From Actinokineospora auranticolor (GTDB lineage Bacteria > Actinomycetota > Actinomycetes > Mycobacteriales > Pseudonocardiaceae), in the NCBI RefSeq assembly GCF_002934265.1, contig NZ_PTIX01000027.1, positions 32,280-96,279 on the forward strand: a stretch of DNA of 64,000 nucleotides, read 5' to 3'. Position 1 is the first letter of the stretch, and each line of letters begins with the position of its first letter. A program made the position numbers and the translations under genes. The notes beneath the pieces are model-generated. The model did no database searches and was not told the origin of the DNA. It was given only the letters and a program-made list of their open reading frames with translations. This document shows, one piece after another, positions 1 to 7,444 of this stretch.

Positions 1-803
1 TCGCGCACAAGCTCGGCCGGGTGCCGGTGGTGCCGATCGTCAACCGCGCCCGCATCGGCGACCGGGACGGCCGATCCGAGATGGCCGACGTGATCGGCCT
101 GACCGACGCCGCGTGCCGCACCATGACCAACCTGCAAGGCGCGCAAGAACTTCTCGCCGTTCCGCAACGCTACGTACTCGGAGCCACGCGCGCGGACTTC
201 GTCAACGAAGCGGGCGAGCCGATCCCGGCGTGGGAAGCCTACATCGGCCGGATTCTGGCTCTGGGCAACGAAGACGCCAAGGTCGGCAGCTTCGCCGCCG
301 CCGACCTGCGGAACTTCGTCGAGGTCATCAACGCCTACGCGCGGCTCGTCTCCGCCCTGGCGGGACTGCCCCCGCACTTCCTCGGCCTGTCCACCGACAA
401 CCCCCCATCGGCGGACGCGATCCGCTCCGCCGAAACCCGGCTGGTGAAGCGAGCCGAGCGCCGCGCGCGTGCGTTCGGGTCGGCGTGGGAGGAGGCGATG
501 CGGCTCGGGATGCTCATCGTGGACGGTTCCATCCCCGCCCACGCCGCCCGGCTGGAGAGCATCTGGCGCGACCCGGCGACCCCCACCTACGCGGCCAAGG
601 CCGACGCGGTGGCCAAACTGGTCGCCGCCGGAATCCTGCCGGTCGCGGTCGCGTGGGAGGAACTGGGCTACAGCGCCGAGCAGCGCCGCAAGCTCGCCGC
701 CGCGTCCGGTGACGACCCGTTGGCGCGGCTGCTGGACACCGTGGGCGCCGGTCGCCCCACCGGCCTGGAGATGCCCGCGGCCCCGGCGAGGAACGACCGG
801 TGA
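1..803 (+). CDS. Phage portal protein, C-terminal part (5' end outside window)
   Basis: The reading frame is open from the first bases of the window to the TGA at 801-803, so the N-terminus lies to the left. The visible ~265 residues look like the C-terminal half of an SPP1 Gp6-type portal: a helical stretch around FVEVINAYARLVSALAGLPPHFLG, then a charged segment rich in Arg/Glu (TRLVKRAERRARAF) and a flexible Pro-rich end. Portals form the dodecameric ring through which DNA enters the capsid and on which the tail is mounted. The next gene starts at GTG 800 with a 4-bp GTGA overlap, so the two are translationally coupled. The assignment rests on sequence style plus the order portal, MuF, scaffold, capsid. 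Confidence 0.8.
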   Translation, partial: AHKLGRVPVVPIVNRARIGDRDGRSEMADVIGLTDAACRTMTNLQGAQELLAVPQRYVLGATRADFVNEAGEPIPAWEAYIGRILALGNEDAKVGSFAAADLRNFVEVINAYARLVSALAGLPPHFLGLSTDNPPSADAIRSAETRLVKRAERRARAFGSAWEEAMRLGMLIVDGSIPAHAARLESIWRDPATPTYAAKADAVAKLVAAGILPVAVAWEELGYSAEQRRKLAAASGDDPLARLLDTVGAGRPTGLEMPAAPARNDR

Positions 804-1492
804 ACCTCGCCGAGTACCGCGCCGCCCAGGACCGCGCGACCGCCCCGGTGGTGGCCGCCACGGTGTCCGCGCTGCGCGGGCTGGCCGGTCGACCGGTCAC
901 CCCCTCCGGCTGGTCGCTGCTGTTGGGGGTGCTGTTCCCGGTCGTGGTGCAGGGCCGACGCGCAACCGGTGAGTTGGCCGCCCGCTTCTACCTCGACCAG
1001 CGCCCACCGCTGCCCCGACCCGCCCCGCCGCTGGACCCACCCCCCTACCGGCGCGACGCGCTCGAACACGCGGTCGCGCGCACCGCCCGCACCCGCATCG
1101 CCGACCAGGTCAGCACCCGGGCCGCGATCAGCGACACCACCGCAGCCGTCGCCCGCCACGTCGTGCAGGCCGGACGCGACGTGATCGTCACCGCCGCGCA
1201 GACCGACCGCCTTCGCTGGGCGCGCGTGCCCACCGGGCGCGAAACGTGTGCGTTCTGCTGGCTGCTGGCCTCACGCGGGCCGGTGTACCGCTCCGGCGAC
1301 ATGACCCGCTGGCACGACCGGTGTGACTGCCTGGTCATGCCGGTGTCCAACCCCGACGACTGGGAAGGCCGCGCCACCTTCCTTGCCGCGCAACGACTCT
1401 GGCGCGACTCCACCGCAGGACTGTCCGGGCGCGACGCGCTGATCGCGTTCCGCCGCGCCGTGGCGCGCACTCCCGACCCGACCGCGCCCTAG
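800..1492 (+). CDS. MuF-like minor head protein
   Basis: This 230-residue protein overlaps the portal gene by GTGA and precedes the scaffold gene, the usual place for the MuF-type minor head protein (head morphogenesis; in some actinophages described as capsid maturation protease). The C-terminal third carries a CAFCWLLASRGPVY segment followed by WHDRCDC, that is CxxC and HxxCxC clusters typical of these proteins and suggestive of a bound metal. The N-terminal two thirds are helical and Arg/Ala-rich. I see no recognisable serine or aspartic protease motif, so a protease role is not supported by the sequence alone. A gap of 73 bp with an AGGAGG at 1552-1557 separates it from the next gene. Confidence 0.7.
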   Translation: MNLAEYRAAQDRATAPVVAATVSALRGLAGRPVTPSGWSLLLGVLFPVVVQGRRATGELAARFYLDQRPPLPRPAPPLDPPPYRRDALEHAVARTARTRIADQVSTRAAISDTTAAVARHVVQAGRDVIVTAAQTDRLRWARVPTGRETCAFCWLLASRGPVYRSGDMTRWHDRCDCLVMPVSNPDDWEGRATFLAAQRLWRDSTAGLSGRDALIAFRRAVARTPDPTAP

Positions 1493-1565
1493 CCGATCCA
1501 ACCCCCTGCACGCGCAGGCCCCCGGCGGGCCGCGTGTCCCCGACCCGCCCCAGGAGGGCCACCCC

Positions 1566-2096
1566 GTGACCACCACCGAACCCACCGACCCCGTCGACCC
1601 GACCCCGGACGAGAACGCCCCCGACACCGTGCCCGCGGCCCCGGCACCCGCCGGTTCGCTGGACGAGCTGCCCGACTGGGCCCGAACCGAGATCCGGCGC
1701 GCCCGCACCGACGCAGCCCGCTACCGCCGCGAACGCAACGCCGCGCAACAGGCGCTGACCACCCGCGACGCCACGGCCGCCGACGCGGACCAGTCCGCCG
1801 AGGTGCAGCGGCTGACCAGCCAGCTCGGCACCGCGCACCGCGACGCGGCGCGGCTGCGCGCGGCCATCGCCGTGGGCATCCCCGCCGACCACGTCACCGA
1901 CTTCGCCGCCCGCCTGGTCGGTGACACCGATGACGAGCTCGCCGCCGACGCCGCGCGACTGCGCGAGCTGATCGGGCTTCCCGCCCCCGACCGCACCCGC
2001 CCCGACCCGACCCAGGGCGCGGGCCTGGACAACGCCACCTCCGCCGCGTCGCCCGCCGACGCGTTCGCCGCGTTCGTGCAGGACCGCCTCCACTAG
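1566..2096 (+). CDS. Capsid scaffolding protein
   Basis: The 176-residue, highly charged protein starts at GTG 1566, 8 nt after AGGAGG (1552-1557). It has an acidic, Pro/Thr-rich N-terminus, a long central predicted coiled coil (about residues 40-100, many Arg, Asp, Glu and Ala) and a short C-terminal segment ending AFAAFVQDRLH. This composition and the position directly upstream of the major capsid gene are typical of siphoviral scaffolds, which direct capsid shell assembly and are then removed. No enzymatic motif is present. The scaffold-capsid gap is only 21 bp. Confidence 0.75.
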   Translation: MTTTEPTDPVDPTPDENAPDTVPAAPAPAGSLDELPDWARTEIRRARTDAARYRRERNAAQQALTTRDATAADADQSAEVQRLTSQLGTAHRDAARLRAAIAVGIPADHVTDFAARLVGDTDDELAADAARLRELIGLPAPDRTRPDPTQGAGLDNATSAASPADAFAAFVQDRLH

Positions 2097-2103
2097 ACCG
2101 ACT

Positions 2104-2108
2104 AGGAG
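2104..2108 (+). promoter_or_regulatory. Ribosome binding site deciding the capsid start
   Basis: AGGAG at 2104-2108 lies 9 nt before an ATC codon at 2118. The capsid frame has a TGA at 2109, and the first ATG, GTG or TTG after it is the GTG at 2259, which has no Shine-Dalgarno nearby and would remove 47 conserved-looking residues. Confidence 0.55.
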
Positions 2109-2117
2109 TGAGTCACC

Positions 2118-3044
2118 ATCGCACCCACCACTCTGGACAACCTGCCAGAGCAGGTACTACCGCCCGAGGTCACCGGACCGATCTTCGAGAAGGCGGCCGA
2201 CAAGTCCGTCATCGCCCGACTCAGCGGCAACGTCCCGGTTCCCATCGGCGGCATCGCAGTGCCGGTCAACACCCAGAAGCCGGAGGTCGGCGTCGTCGGT
2301 GAGGGCCAGGAGAAGCCCGTCAGCAACGTCGGCGGCAAGTTCAAGATGTTCAAGCCGGTCAAGCTCGCCACCATTGTCGTGGTCAGCGAGGCATTCGCCC
2401 GCGCCAACGTCGGCGGCACGTACTCGCGCCTCAGTGACGACCTGGCCGACGCCGTCGCGCGCGGCGTGGACCTGCTCACCCTGCACGGACGGTCCCCGAT
2501 TGACGGCACGCGCGTGCCCGACAAGGAGTACATCGACCAGACCTCCAACCGCGTCGTGCTGGGCTCCACTCCCAGGGATGAAGGCGGCATCGCCGGGGAC
2601 TTCATCGCCGGGTACGAGCTGATCGTCAACGACGAGAGCAGCGACGACTTCACCGGCTTCGCCATGGACAAGCGCCTGCGACCGCGTCTGATGGGCGCGA
2701 CCGATGTGCAGGGCCGACCCCTGCTCCAGACCACCGCGAACCTGGCCGATCCGCTTGACGTCGTGCTGGGTCTGCCCGCTGCCTACGCCCGCGCCGTGTC
2801 CGGGCGCGTGGGCGCGAGCCCGGACACCTCCGTGCGCGCCTACGGCGGCGACTGGACCCAGGTTCGCTACGGATTCGCCGAGGAGATGACGCTGCGCGTG
2901 TCCACCGAGGCCACGCTGATGATCGACGGCGAGGTCGTGTCGCTGTGGCAGCGCAACCTCGTGGGCCTACTCATCGAATGCTGGTTCGCCTGGGCGATCG
3001 GCGACGTCAACGCCTTCGCCGCCTACGAGATGCCCGGAAGCTGA
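2118..3044 (+). CDS. Major capsid protein (HK97 fold), probable ATC start
   Basis: This is the HK97-type shell protein. The sequence contains the segments expected of the family: an N-terminal TTLDNLPEQVLPPEVTG stretch, a SVIARLSGNVPVPIGG region, the KMFKPVKLATIVVVSEAFAR core and a C-terminal RYGFAEEMTLRVSTEATLM strand ending WAIGDVNAFAAYEMPGS. Starting at ATC 2118 the product is 308 residues, normal for the family; starting at GTG 2259 it would lack the N-terminal arm. ATC is a very rare start, but AGGAG sits 9 nt upstream and the frame is closed by TGA at 2109. Nothing suggests a frameshift. The adjacent glycosyltransferase gene suggests that the capsid or another virion protein is glycosylated. 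Confidence 0.85.
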   Translation: MAPTTLDNLPEQVLPPEVTGPIFEKAADKSVIARLSGNVPVPIGGIAVPVNTQKPEVGVVGEGQEKPVSNVGGKFKMFKPVKLATIVVVSEAFARANVGGTYSRLSDDLADAVARGVDLLTLHGRSPIDGTRVPDKEYIDQTSNRVVLGSTPRDEGGIAGDFIAGYELIVNDESSDDFTGFAMDKRLRPRLMGATDVQGRPLLQTTANLADPLDVVLGLPAAYARAVSGRVGASPDTSVRAYGGDWTQVRYGFAEEMTLRVSTEATLMIDGEVVSLWQRNLVGLLIECWFAWAIGDVNAFAAYEMPGS

Positions 3045-3056
3045 GGGGAGCCGCCC

Positions 3057-4040
3057 GTGCGTGTGGTCGCGCTCATCCACTTCTACCTCCCGGCACACCG
3101 CGCGGGCTCGGAAACGATGATGCACGCCATGCTCCGCGCCCTCATCGACGCGGGGCACCAAGTCCACGTGGTCGTGACGTCCCAACCCGTGGGCGAGGAC
3201 CACTACACAGTGGACGGTGTCGAGGTGCACCGGGCGGGCGCGGGTGAGCGCATCGTGCCCCGCCTGGTGGCCTCGCTGGCCCCGGACGTGCTCATCACCC
3301 ACCACCAGGAAACGCCGCACGCCTCCAAGCTCGGGCGCGACCTGGGGGTGCCGGTGGTGCACGTGGTGCACAACAACATGCACCACACCACATTGTGGCT
3401 CCACAAGCGCCCGGACCTGGTCGTGTTCAACACCCACTGGATTCGCCGCTACTACGCCACCCGGCACCGGGGGCTGCGCTCGATCGTCGTGCACCCCCCG
3501 GTGTGGGGCGAGCAGCACGCCACCACCCCCGGCGACCGGGTCACCCTGGTCAACCTCAACCGCGACAAGGGCGGTCCGCACTTCTACGAGCTGGCCCGCC
3601 GAATGCCCGACGTAGGCTTCCTCGGTGTCGTCGGCGGGCACGGCGCACAGGTCATCGACCTCAGCGTGCCGAACGTGGAGATCCAGCCGCAGACAGCGGA
3701 CATGCCTGGTGAGGTGTGGTCCCGGACCCGGCTGCTTCTCATGCCGTCGATCTACGAGTCGTTCGGCATGGTCGCGGTCGAGGCCGCGCACTCCGGCATT
3801 CCCACCATCGCCCACCCCACACCCGGCCTGCTCGAATCCCTGTCCTACGCGGGCACCTACGCCGACCGCGATGACCCCGACACCTGGGTCAGCACCATCC
3901 GGTCGCTGCTCGACCCCGACACCTGGCCGGTCGTGTCGGCGGTCGCGCGCCGCCGCGCCGCCGAGTTGGACCCGCGCGTCGAGCTGGCCGCATTCGTCGC
4001 CGAGCTGGAAACCCTGCACACCGACCACAAGGGACGCTGA
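3057..4040 (+). CDS. GT4-family glycosyltransferase encoded beside the capsid gene
   Basis: The 327-residue protein has the two-domain GT-B layout of family 4 retaining glycosyltransferases: an N-terminal Rossmann half beginning MRVVALIHFYLPAHRAGSE with the early glycine-containing loop, and a C-terminal half with PSIYESFGMVAVEAAHSG, in which E234 and E242 form the EX7E motif that binds the nucleotide sugar. It starts at GTG 3057 behind GAGGGGAG, 12 bp after the capsid stop. There is no signal peptide or membrane segment, so it acts in the cytoplasm. GC and codon use match the structural genes, so it appears to be an old part of the phage rather than a recent insert. Its substrate is not shown by the sequence; modification of a virion protein is the most economical guess. 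Confidence 0.85.
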   Translation: MRVVALIHFYLPAHRAGSETMMHAMLRALIDAGHQVHVVVTSQPVGEDHYTVDGVEVHRAGAGERIVPRLVASLAPDVLITHHQETPHASKLGRDLGVPVVHVVHNNMHHTTLWLHKRPDLVVFNTHWIRRYYATRHRGLRSIVVHPPVWGEQHATTPGDRVTLVNLNRDKGGPHFYELARRMPDVGFLGVVGGHGAQVIDLSVPNVEIQPQTADMPGEVWSRTRLLLMPSIYESFGMVAVEAAHSGIPTIAHPTPGLLESLSYAGTYADRDDPDTWVSTIRSLLDPDTWPVVSAVARRRAAELDPRVELAAFVAELETLHTDHKGR

Positions 4041-4043
4041 CCC

Positions 4044-4199
4044 ATGGAGCTGATCAACACCGTGGGCACCCGCGTCCACGTCCGCGACGAGCTGGCCGCC
4101 CGACTCATCGCCGCCGGGTACCGCGAACCCACCACCCCCCCGACTCCGGCGCGGCGCACCACCACCCGCGCCAAGCGCACCCGGGGCCGCGGGCAGTGA
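4044..4199 (+). CDS. Small basic head-region protein (51 aa)
   Basis: ATG 4044 opens a 51-codon frame that ends in the TGA overlapping the next start (GTGA at 4196-4199). The N-terminal half (MELINTVGTRVHVRDELAARLIAAGYRE) is a plausible small folded domain; the tail is a basic Pro/Thr/Arg run. Small proteins of this type are common between the capsid and connector genes of actinophages and have no known function. Its support is the tight packing (3 bp after the upstream stop, 4 bp overlap downstream). Confidence 0.6.
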   Translation: MELINTVGTRVHVRDELAARLIAAGYREPTTPPTPARRTTTRAKRTRGRGQ

Positions 4200-4591
4200 C
4201 CTACGCCGACCCCGAGGACGTCGCCAAGCGGCTGGGCCGCCCGCTCACCGACCCCGAACGGGAGCTGGCGGCCGTGCTGCTCGGCGACGCCGAGACCATG
4301 ATCCGCGCGCGCCTGCGCGACCTGGACGCCCGCGTCGCCACCGGCCGCATCGCCCGCGACCTGGTCGTCATGATCGAGGCCAACGCGGTGGCTCGGGTGC
4401 TGCGCAACCCCTCCGGCTACACCTCCGAGACCGCCGGGGACTACTCCTACACCCTCGACACCCGCGCCGCCGCCGGGTACCTCACCATCCCCGACACCGA
4501 CTGGCGCGACCTCGGCGTCAACCCCCGAGGCGGCGCGTTCACCATCCGCCCCGCGCTCGCCCCACCCCCGGAGCCCGACCGCTGGGGGTGA
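4196..4591 (+). CDS. Head-tail connector, Gp19/Gp15/Gp42-like
   Basis: The 131-residue protein begins MTYADPEDVAKRLGRPLTDPE and continues with helices ending in IARDLVVMIEANAVARVLRNPSGYTSETAGDYSYTLD. This matches the pattern of the Gp19/Gp15/Gp42 family of head-completion adaptors: an N-terminal four-helix bundle with a conserved NPxGxxxExxGxYSY loop. It would bind under the portal and help close the head. The start is GTG 4196, coupled to the small upstream gene by a 4-bp overlap. The C-terminus is Pro-rich and probably disordered. Confidence 0.75.
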   Translation: MTYADPEDVAKRLGRPLTDPERELAAVLLGDAETMIRARLRDLDARVATGRIARDLVVMIEANAVARVLRNPSGYTSETAGDYSYTLDTRAAAGYLTIPDTDWRDLGVNPRGGAFTIRPALAPPPEPDRWG

Positions 4592-4598
4592 GCCGCTG

Positions 4599-4937
4599 GT
4601 GAGCCTGCTCGACCACGGCCCCGACCACGTCGTGATCTACCCGTCGATGTGGGCGGCCGACCAGGACGGCAACCACGCCTGGCGACCCGGGCCGACCGGG
4701 CACCAGGTCACCGCCCGGGTCCAGCCGATCAGCTCCGCCGACCTGGTCGTCAACGGCCAACAGGTCGCCACCCTGGCCCGGGTCATCACCCGCGACGCAC
4801 CCGCCGGTCCCTGGGACCGGGTCGAGTGGGATGGGCGCACCTGGGACGTGATCGGCGAACCCGAGCAACGCGGCGACAGCCCCGCCACCCGCCACACCAC
4901 CATCGTCATCCGCGCCCGGGGGGTGAACCGTGGCTGA
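4599..4937 (+). CDS. Head-closure / head-tail connector protein
   Basis: This 112-residue beta-rich protein starts at GTG 4599 after GGGGGTGAG, 7 bp past the previous stop. It contains repeated short strands such as VTARVQPISSADL, QQVATLARVITRDAPAGPWDRVEWDGRTWDVIGEPE and TTIVIRARGV, a pattern I associate with small beta-barrel head-closure proteins (SPP1 gp16 / lambda gpFII-like). The function is inferred from size, fold style and position between the Gp19-like connector and the next tail-completion gene, which it overlaps by 8 bp. Confidence 0.6.
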   Translation: MSLLDHGPDHVVIYPSMWAADQDGNHAWRPGPTGHQVTARVQPISSADLVVNGQQVATLARVITRDAPAGPWDRVEWDGRTWDVIGEPEQRGDSPATRHTTIVIRARGVNRG

Positions 4938-5211
4938 GGTCGACCGCCGCGCCGACGACATCGTCGCGCACCTGCCCGAGGTCCGCGCCGCCGTGCGCGA
5001 CGCGGCCGACCAGATCGCCGACCGCGCCCGCGCCACCCTGGCCGCGCACCGCCGCACCGGCACCGCCGACATCGAGGTCACCCGGGGCCGCACCGACACC
5101 ACCGTGTCACTCGTGGACGAGGGCGCGCTGTCCATCGAGTACGGTCACCTCGCCCCGGACGGCACCCCGGTTCAGGGCCTGCGGGTGCTACGCGACGCCG
5201 CCGACCTATAA
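4930..5211 (+). CDS. Small head-tail joining protein (DUF5403/HK97 gp10-like)
   Basis: The 93-residue protein starts at GTG 4930, within the upstream gene. A long amphipathic helix (EVDRRADDIVAHLPEVRAAVRDAADQIADRARATLAAH) is followed by short strands and ends YGHLAPDGTPVQGLRVLRDAADL. This helix-then-strand arrangement is common in DUF5403 and gp10-like tail-completion proteins. In a typical siphovirus the tail terminator follows at once; here it is separated by the 1.1-kb cargo gene that begins at 5266. Confidence 0.6.
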   Translation: MAEVDRRADDIVAHLPEVRAAVRDAADQIADRARATLAAHRRTGTADIEVTRGRTDTTVSLVDEGALSIEYGHLAPDGTPVQGLRVLRDAADL

Positions 5212-5265
5212 GAGGTGACCCAGTGCTACACAGGAGGTCACTGAGTATGCGCGAAGCGGGGAGAG

Positions 5266-6342
5266 ATGGCCGGAGACTACGAGTGGCTTACCGCCGCAGT
5301 GACGAAGTCCAATCAGCGTTTGAAAGCTTACGGTTGGGATGACCTCGACCCTTCAACTATCACAGTTTGCCTCGAAGACTTCGAGAACGTCCCACTGGAA
5401 AAGATCCGCCTCAGTCTCACTCATTTCTTTCGACACGTCACCCAATGCGACGAGATCTACTCCCTGGCTTTCAGTCCACTAAAGGGCGAGAAGCAGGTAT
5501 TTGTACTAGTGGACTTCTTGCCTGGCGGGATGGTCGAGTCGGAAGGTTTCGCGGAGTACGCTATCCCCTTCTCTGAGGATCATGCGGTTCGCACGATCGA
5601 AACGGCCTACACCCCTTTTAGTGCAATCGTTGACATGATTAGGTTGTCGGATGATTTAGGGGTCACCTGCTGGGAGTATCGAATAGAATTGGGTCACTTG
5701 GGCTCGACCGTCGGGGAGTTGGCTGCGTGCTTGAAACGGGCCATCAGCCTCATATCAATCCCCGGCGACGGCGGGTATGACGCTCCCCGGATTAGCGAGA
5801 TCACTCACCATCTCAACGCGGACAATCTTGACTATCTGATCGGACTAGCCGAGAACCACTGTCTAGAGTTCAAGATGCGGGCCGACTTGAGCAGCGAAGC
5901 GGGACGTATCGAGATGGCGCAAGACGTGGCCCGATTCGCTAACGCCGAGCACTCGGCCCTCTTGATCATAGGTGTCCGAACCGAACGGCTCAACGGCGTT
6001 GATACCGCCGAGAAGCTGACGCCCGTTGATCCGAAAGTCAACTCGCCACAACGATATCGCGCGATTCTCGACGCTCGCATATACCCTCCAGTTCGGGGTT
6101 TGCAAGTAGCGCAGAAGCAAGTCGACCCTGAGCGTTGCATTGTGGTCATCACCATTCCACTACAAAGAGACCAGGACAGGCCATTCCTTGTGCACGGCGC
6201 TGTTGTGGACGGCAAGGTGGAAGGCTCGTTCTTTTCCATCGTCCGGCGACACGATGAAGCTTCGATCCCCATAACCGCTCGTGAGGTCCACGCGATGATG
6301 AGTGCGGGGTATCGCCTCCTGCGCATCGACGGGATATCCTGA
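5266..6342 (+). CDS. AlbA_2/Schlafen-like protein: low-GC cargo gene in the structural operon
   Basis: The 358-residue product has two parts. Residues 1 to ~190 resemble nothing I know; they hold strands and a conserved-looking HVTQCDEIYSLAFSP segment. From ~195, LIGLAENHCLEFKM, IEMAQDVARFANAEHSALLIIGVRTERLNG and later IVVITIPL and GSFFSIVRRHDEASIP follow the AlbA_2 (Schlafen AlbA) pattern, with E201 in the ExK-like motif; the usual Asn-Thr-x-Gly-Gly is replaced by NAEHSA. Such domains occur in nucleic-acid-binding, nuclease and defence proteins. GC is near 52% by eye against about 70% for both neighbours, and codon use is mixed. The gene separates a head-joining gene from the tail terminator, so it is a classic moron. 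No good SD precedes ATG 5266; an AGGAGG at 5232-5237 serves instead a 31-codon frame (5247-5342) overlapping its start out of frame. Confidence 0.65.
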   Translation: MAGDYEWLTAAVTKSNQRLKAYGWDDLDPSTITVCLEDFENVPLEKIRLSLTHFFRHVTQCDEIYSLAFSPLKGEKQVFVLVDFLPGGMVESEGFAEYAIPFSEDHAVRTIETAYTPFSAIVDMIRLSDDLGVTCWEYRIELGHLGSTVGELAACLKRAISLISIPGDGGYDAPRISEITHHLNADNLDYLIGLAENHCLEFKMRADLSSEAGRIEMAQDVARFANAEHSALLIIGVRTERLNGVDTAEKLTPVDPKVNSPQRYRAILDARIYPPVRGLQVAQKQVDPERCIVVITIPLQRDQDRPFLVHGAVVDGKVEGSFFSIVRRHDEASIPITAREVHAMMSAGYRLLRIDGIS

Positions 6343-6375
6343 CGACCGCTTTGGGGGTAGAAGATTACCCGACTT

Positions 6376-6774
6376 TTGCCCTATGTCGACGGCCTGGTCC
6401 TGCACCTGCTGCGCGCCGCGCTCCCGACCACCGTCACCGTCGAGACCGAACTATCGGACCCCTTGCGCCGCATGCCCTACGTGTTCGCCGACGTGGTCGG
6501 CGGAGACGAACCGCTCCCGGCGCATCTGGGCCTGCCCCTGGTGGACGTCGAGTCCTACACCCGTGGCCCCAAGCGGCACGGCGCGGACCTGGCCGAGGCC
6601 GTGCGGACCGCGCTCTACACCGCCTGGGCCGACCAGGTCGTCACGCCGTTCGGACACCTGGCCTCGTTCCGCACGGTGTCCTACCCGCGTGCGCTGCGTC
6701 TGACCGGGCAGCCCGCCGAGATCCACCACTACACCGGGACATACGCACTGGGCGTTCGTCCCCCACGAGCCTAA
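6376..6774 (+). CDS. Tail terminator-like protein
   Basis: The ~132-residue protein (LPYVDGLVLHLLRAALPTTVTVETEL) has the N-terminal helix, the central strands VVGGDEPLPAHLGLPLVDVESYT and the C-terminal PAEIHHYTGTYALGVR strand seen in siphoviral tail-completion/terminator proteins that cap the tail tube beneath the head. The frame is closed by TAG at 6358. TTG 6376 is the first standard start but has only weak SD support. An ATT at 6364 lies 6 nt after GGGGG (6353-6357) and would add four residues. The cargo gene ends only 33 bp upstream, so its insertion may have replaced the original start region. Confidence 0.6.
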   Translation: MPYVDGLVLHLLRAALPTTVTVETELSDPLRRMPYVFADVVGGDEPLPAHLGLPLVDVESYTRGPKRHGADLAEAVRTALYTAWADQVVTPFGHLASFRTVSYPRALRLTGQPAEIHHYTGTYALGVRPPRA

Positions 6775-6866
6775 CCAGCGGCCGTACTTCCCCTGTTCGC
6801 GAGGCGACTTGCGGGAGGGGGCATGGTCGCTGACGCGGGTCGCCACACCCTTGTGGAGACCCGCAC

Positions 6867-7412
6867 TTGGCGCTCAACGACAACGCAGTCCTCATCCCCG
6901 GTACCGGCCGGGTGTACCTCGCCGCCTCCGGGCAGGCTGCCCCACCGGACCCGCGTAACCCGCTCGATCCCTGGTCGATCATCGGCCACACCTCCCGTGA
7001 GGAGGGCTTGACCATCACCCGCGACAGCGGGGATTCCGAGGTCAAGGGCACGTGGGAGAACCCCGCTCTGCGGGAGCGGCGCGACCCCGCCACGTGGGCG
7101 ATCACCTTCCAGCTCCACCAGCTCGACAACAACACCCTCGAACTGTTCTTCGGGCCCGGCGACGTCGACACCGCCGGTGTGTTCGGTGTGCAGGGTTCCG
7201 CGCCCCCGGTGGAACGCGCCCTGTTCGTCCGAATGATCGACGGTGCCGCAGAGGCGGGGTTGTACGTGCCGCGCGTGTCGATCGGGTCCGACGACGACAT
7301 TTCCGTTGACGTGGAGAACTTCCTGGCGTTCCCGGTGCGCGCCCAGGTCCTCCAGGTCACCGGCTCCAACCTCATGGAGTGGTTCGCCGCCGGTCTCGGC
7401 CGCCCCGCCTGA
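6867..7412 (+). CDS. Major tail tube protein
   Basis: The 181-residue protein starts at TTG 6867, 8 nt after GGAG (6855-6858). It opens MALNDNAVLIPGTGRVYLA and carries EGLTITRDSGDSEVKGTWENPALRE and a long central beta region, matching the lambda gpV/SPP1 gp17-like tube proteins that stack as hexameric rings around the tape measure. Size and its place immediately before the G/GT chaperone pair agree. The 92-bp gap upstream contains no gene that I can support. Confidence 0.8.
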   Translation: MALNDNAVLIPGTGRVYLAASGQAAPPDPRNPLDPWSIIGHTSREEGLTITRDSGDSEVKGTWENPALRERRDPATWAITFQLHQLDNNTLELFFGPGDVDTAGVFGVQGSAPPVERALFVRMIDGAAEAGLYVPRVSIGSDDDISVDVENFLAFPVRAQVLQVTGSNLMEWFAAGLGRPA

Positions 7413-7444
7413 TCACTATTCCTGTCACGTAAGGAGAACACCGC

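Noticed and set aside
6823..7011. 62-codon frame with AGGGGG just before its ATG
   Set aside because: SD is too close (2 nt) and most of the frame overlaps the tail tube gene out of frame; residues are Arg/Ser/Pro shadow type.
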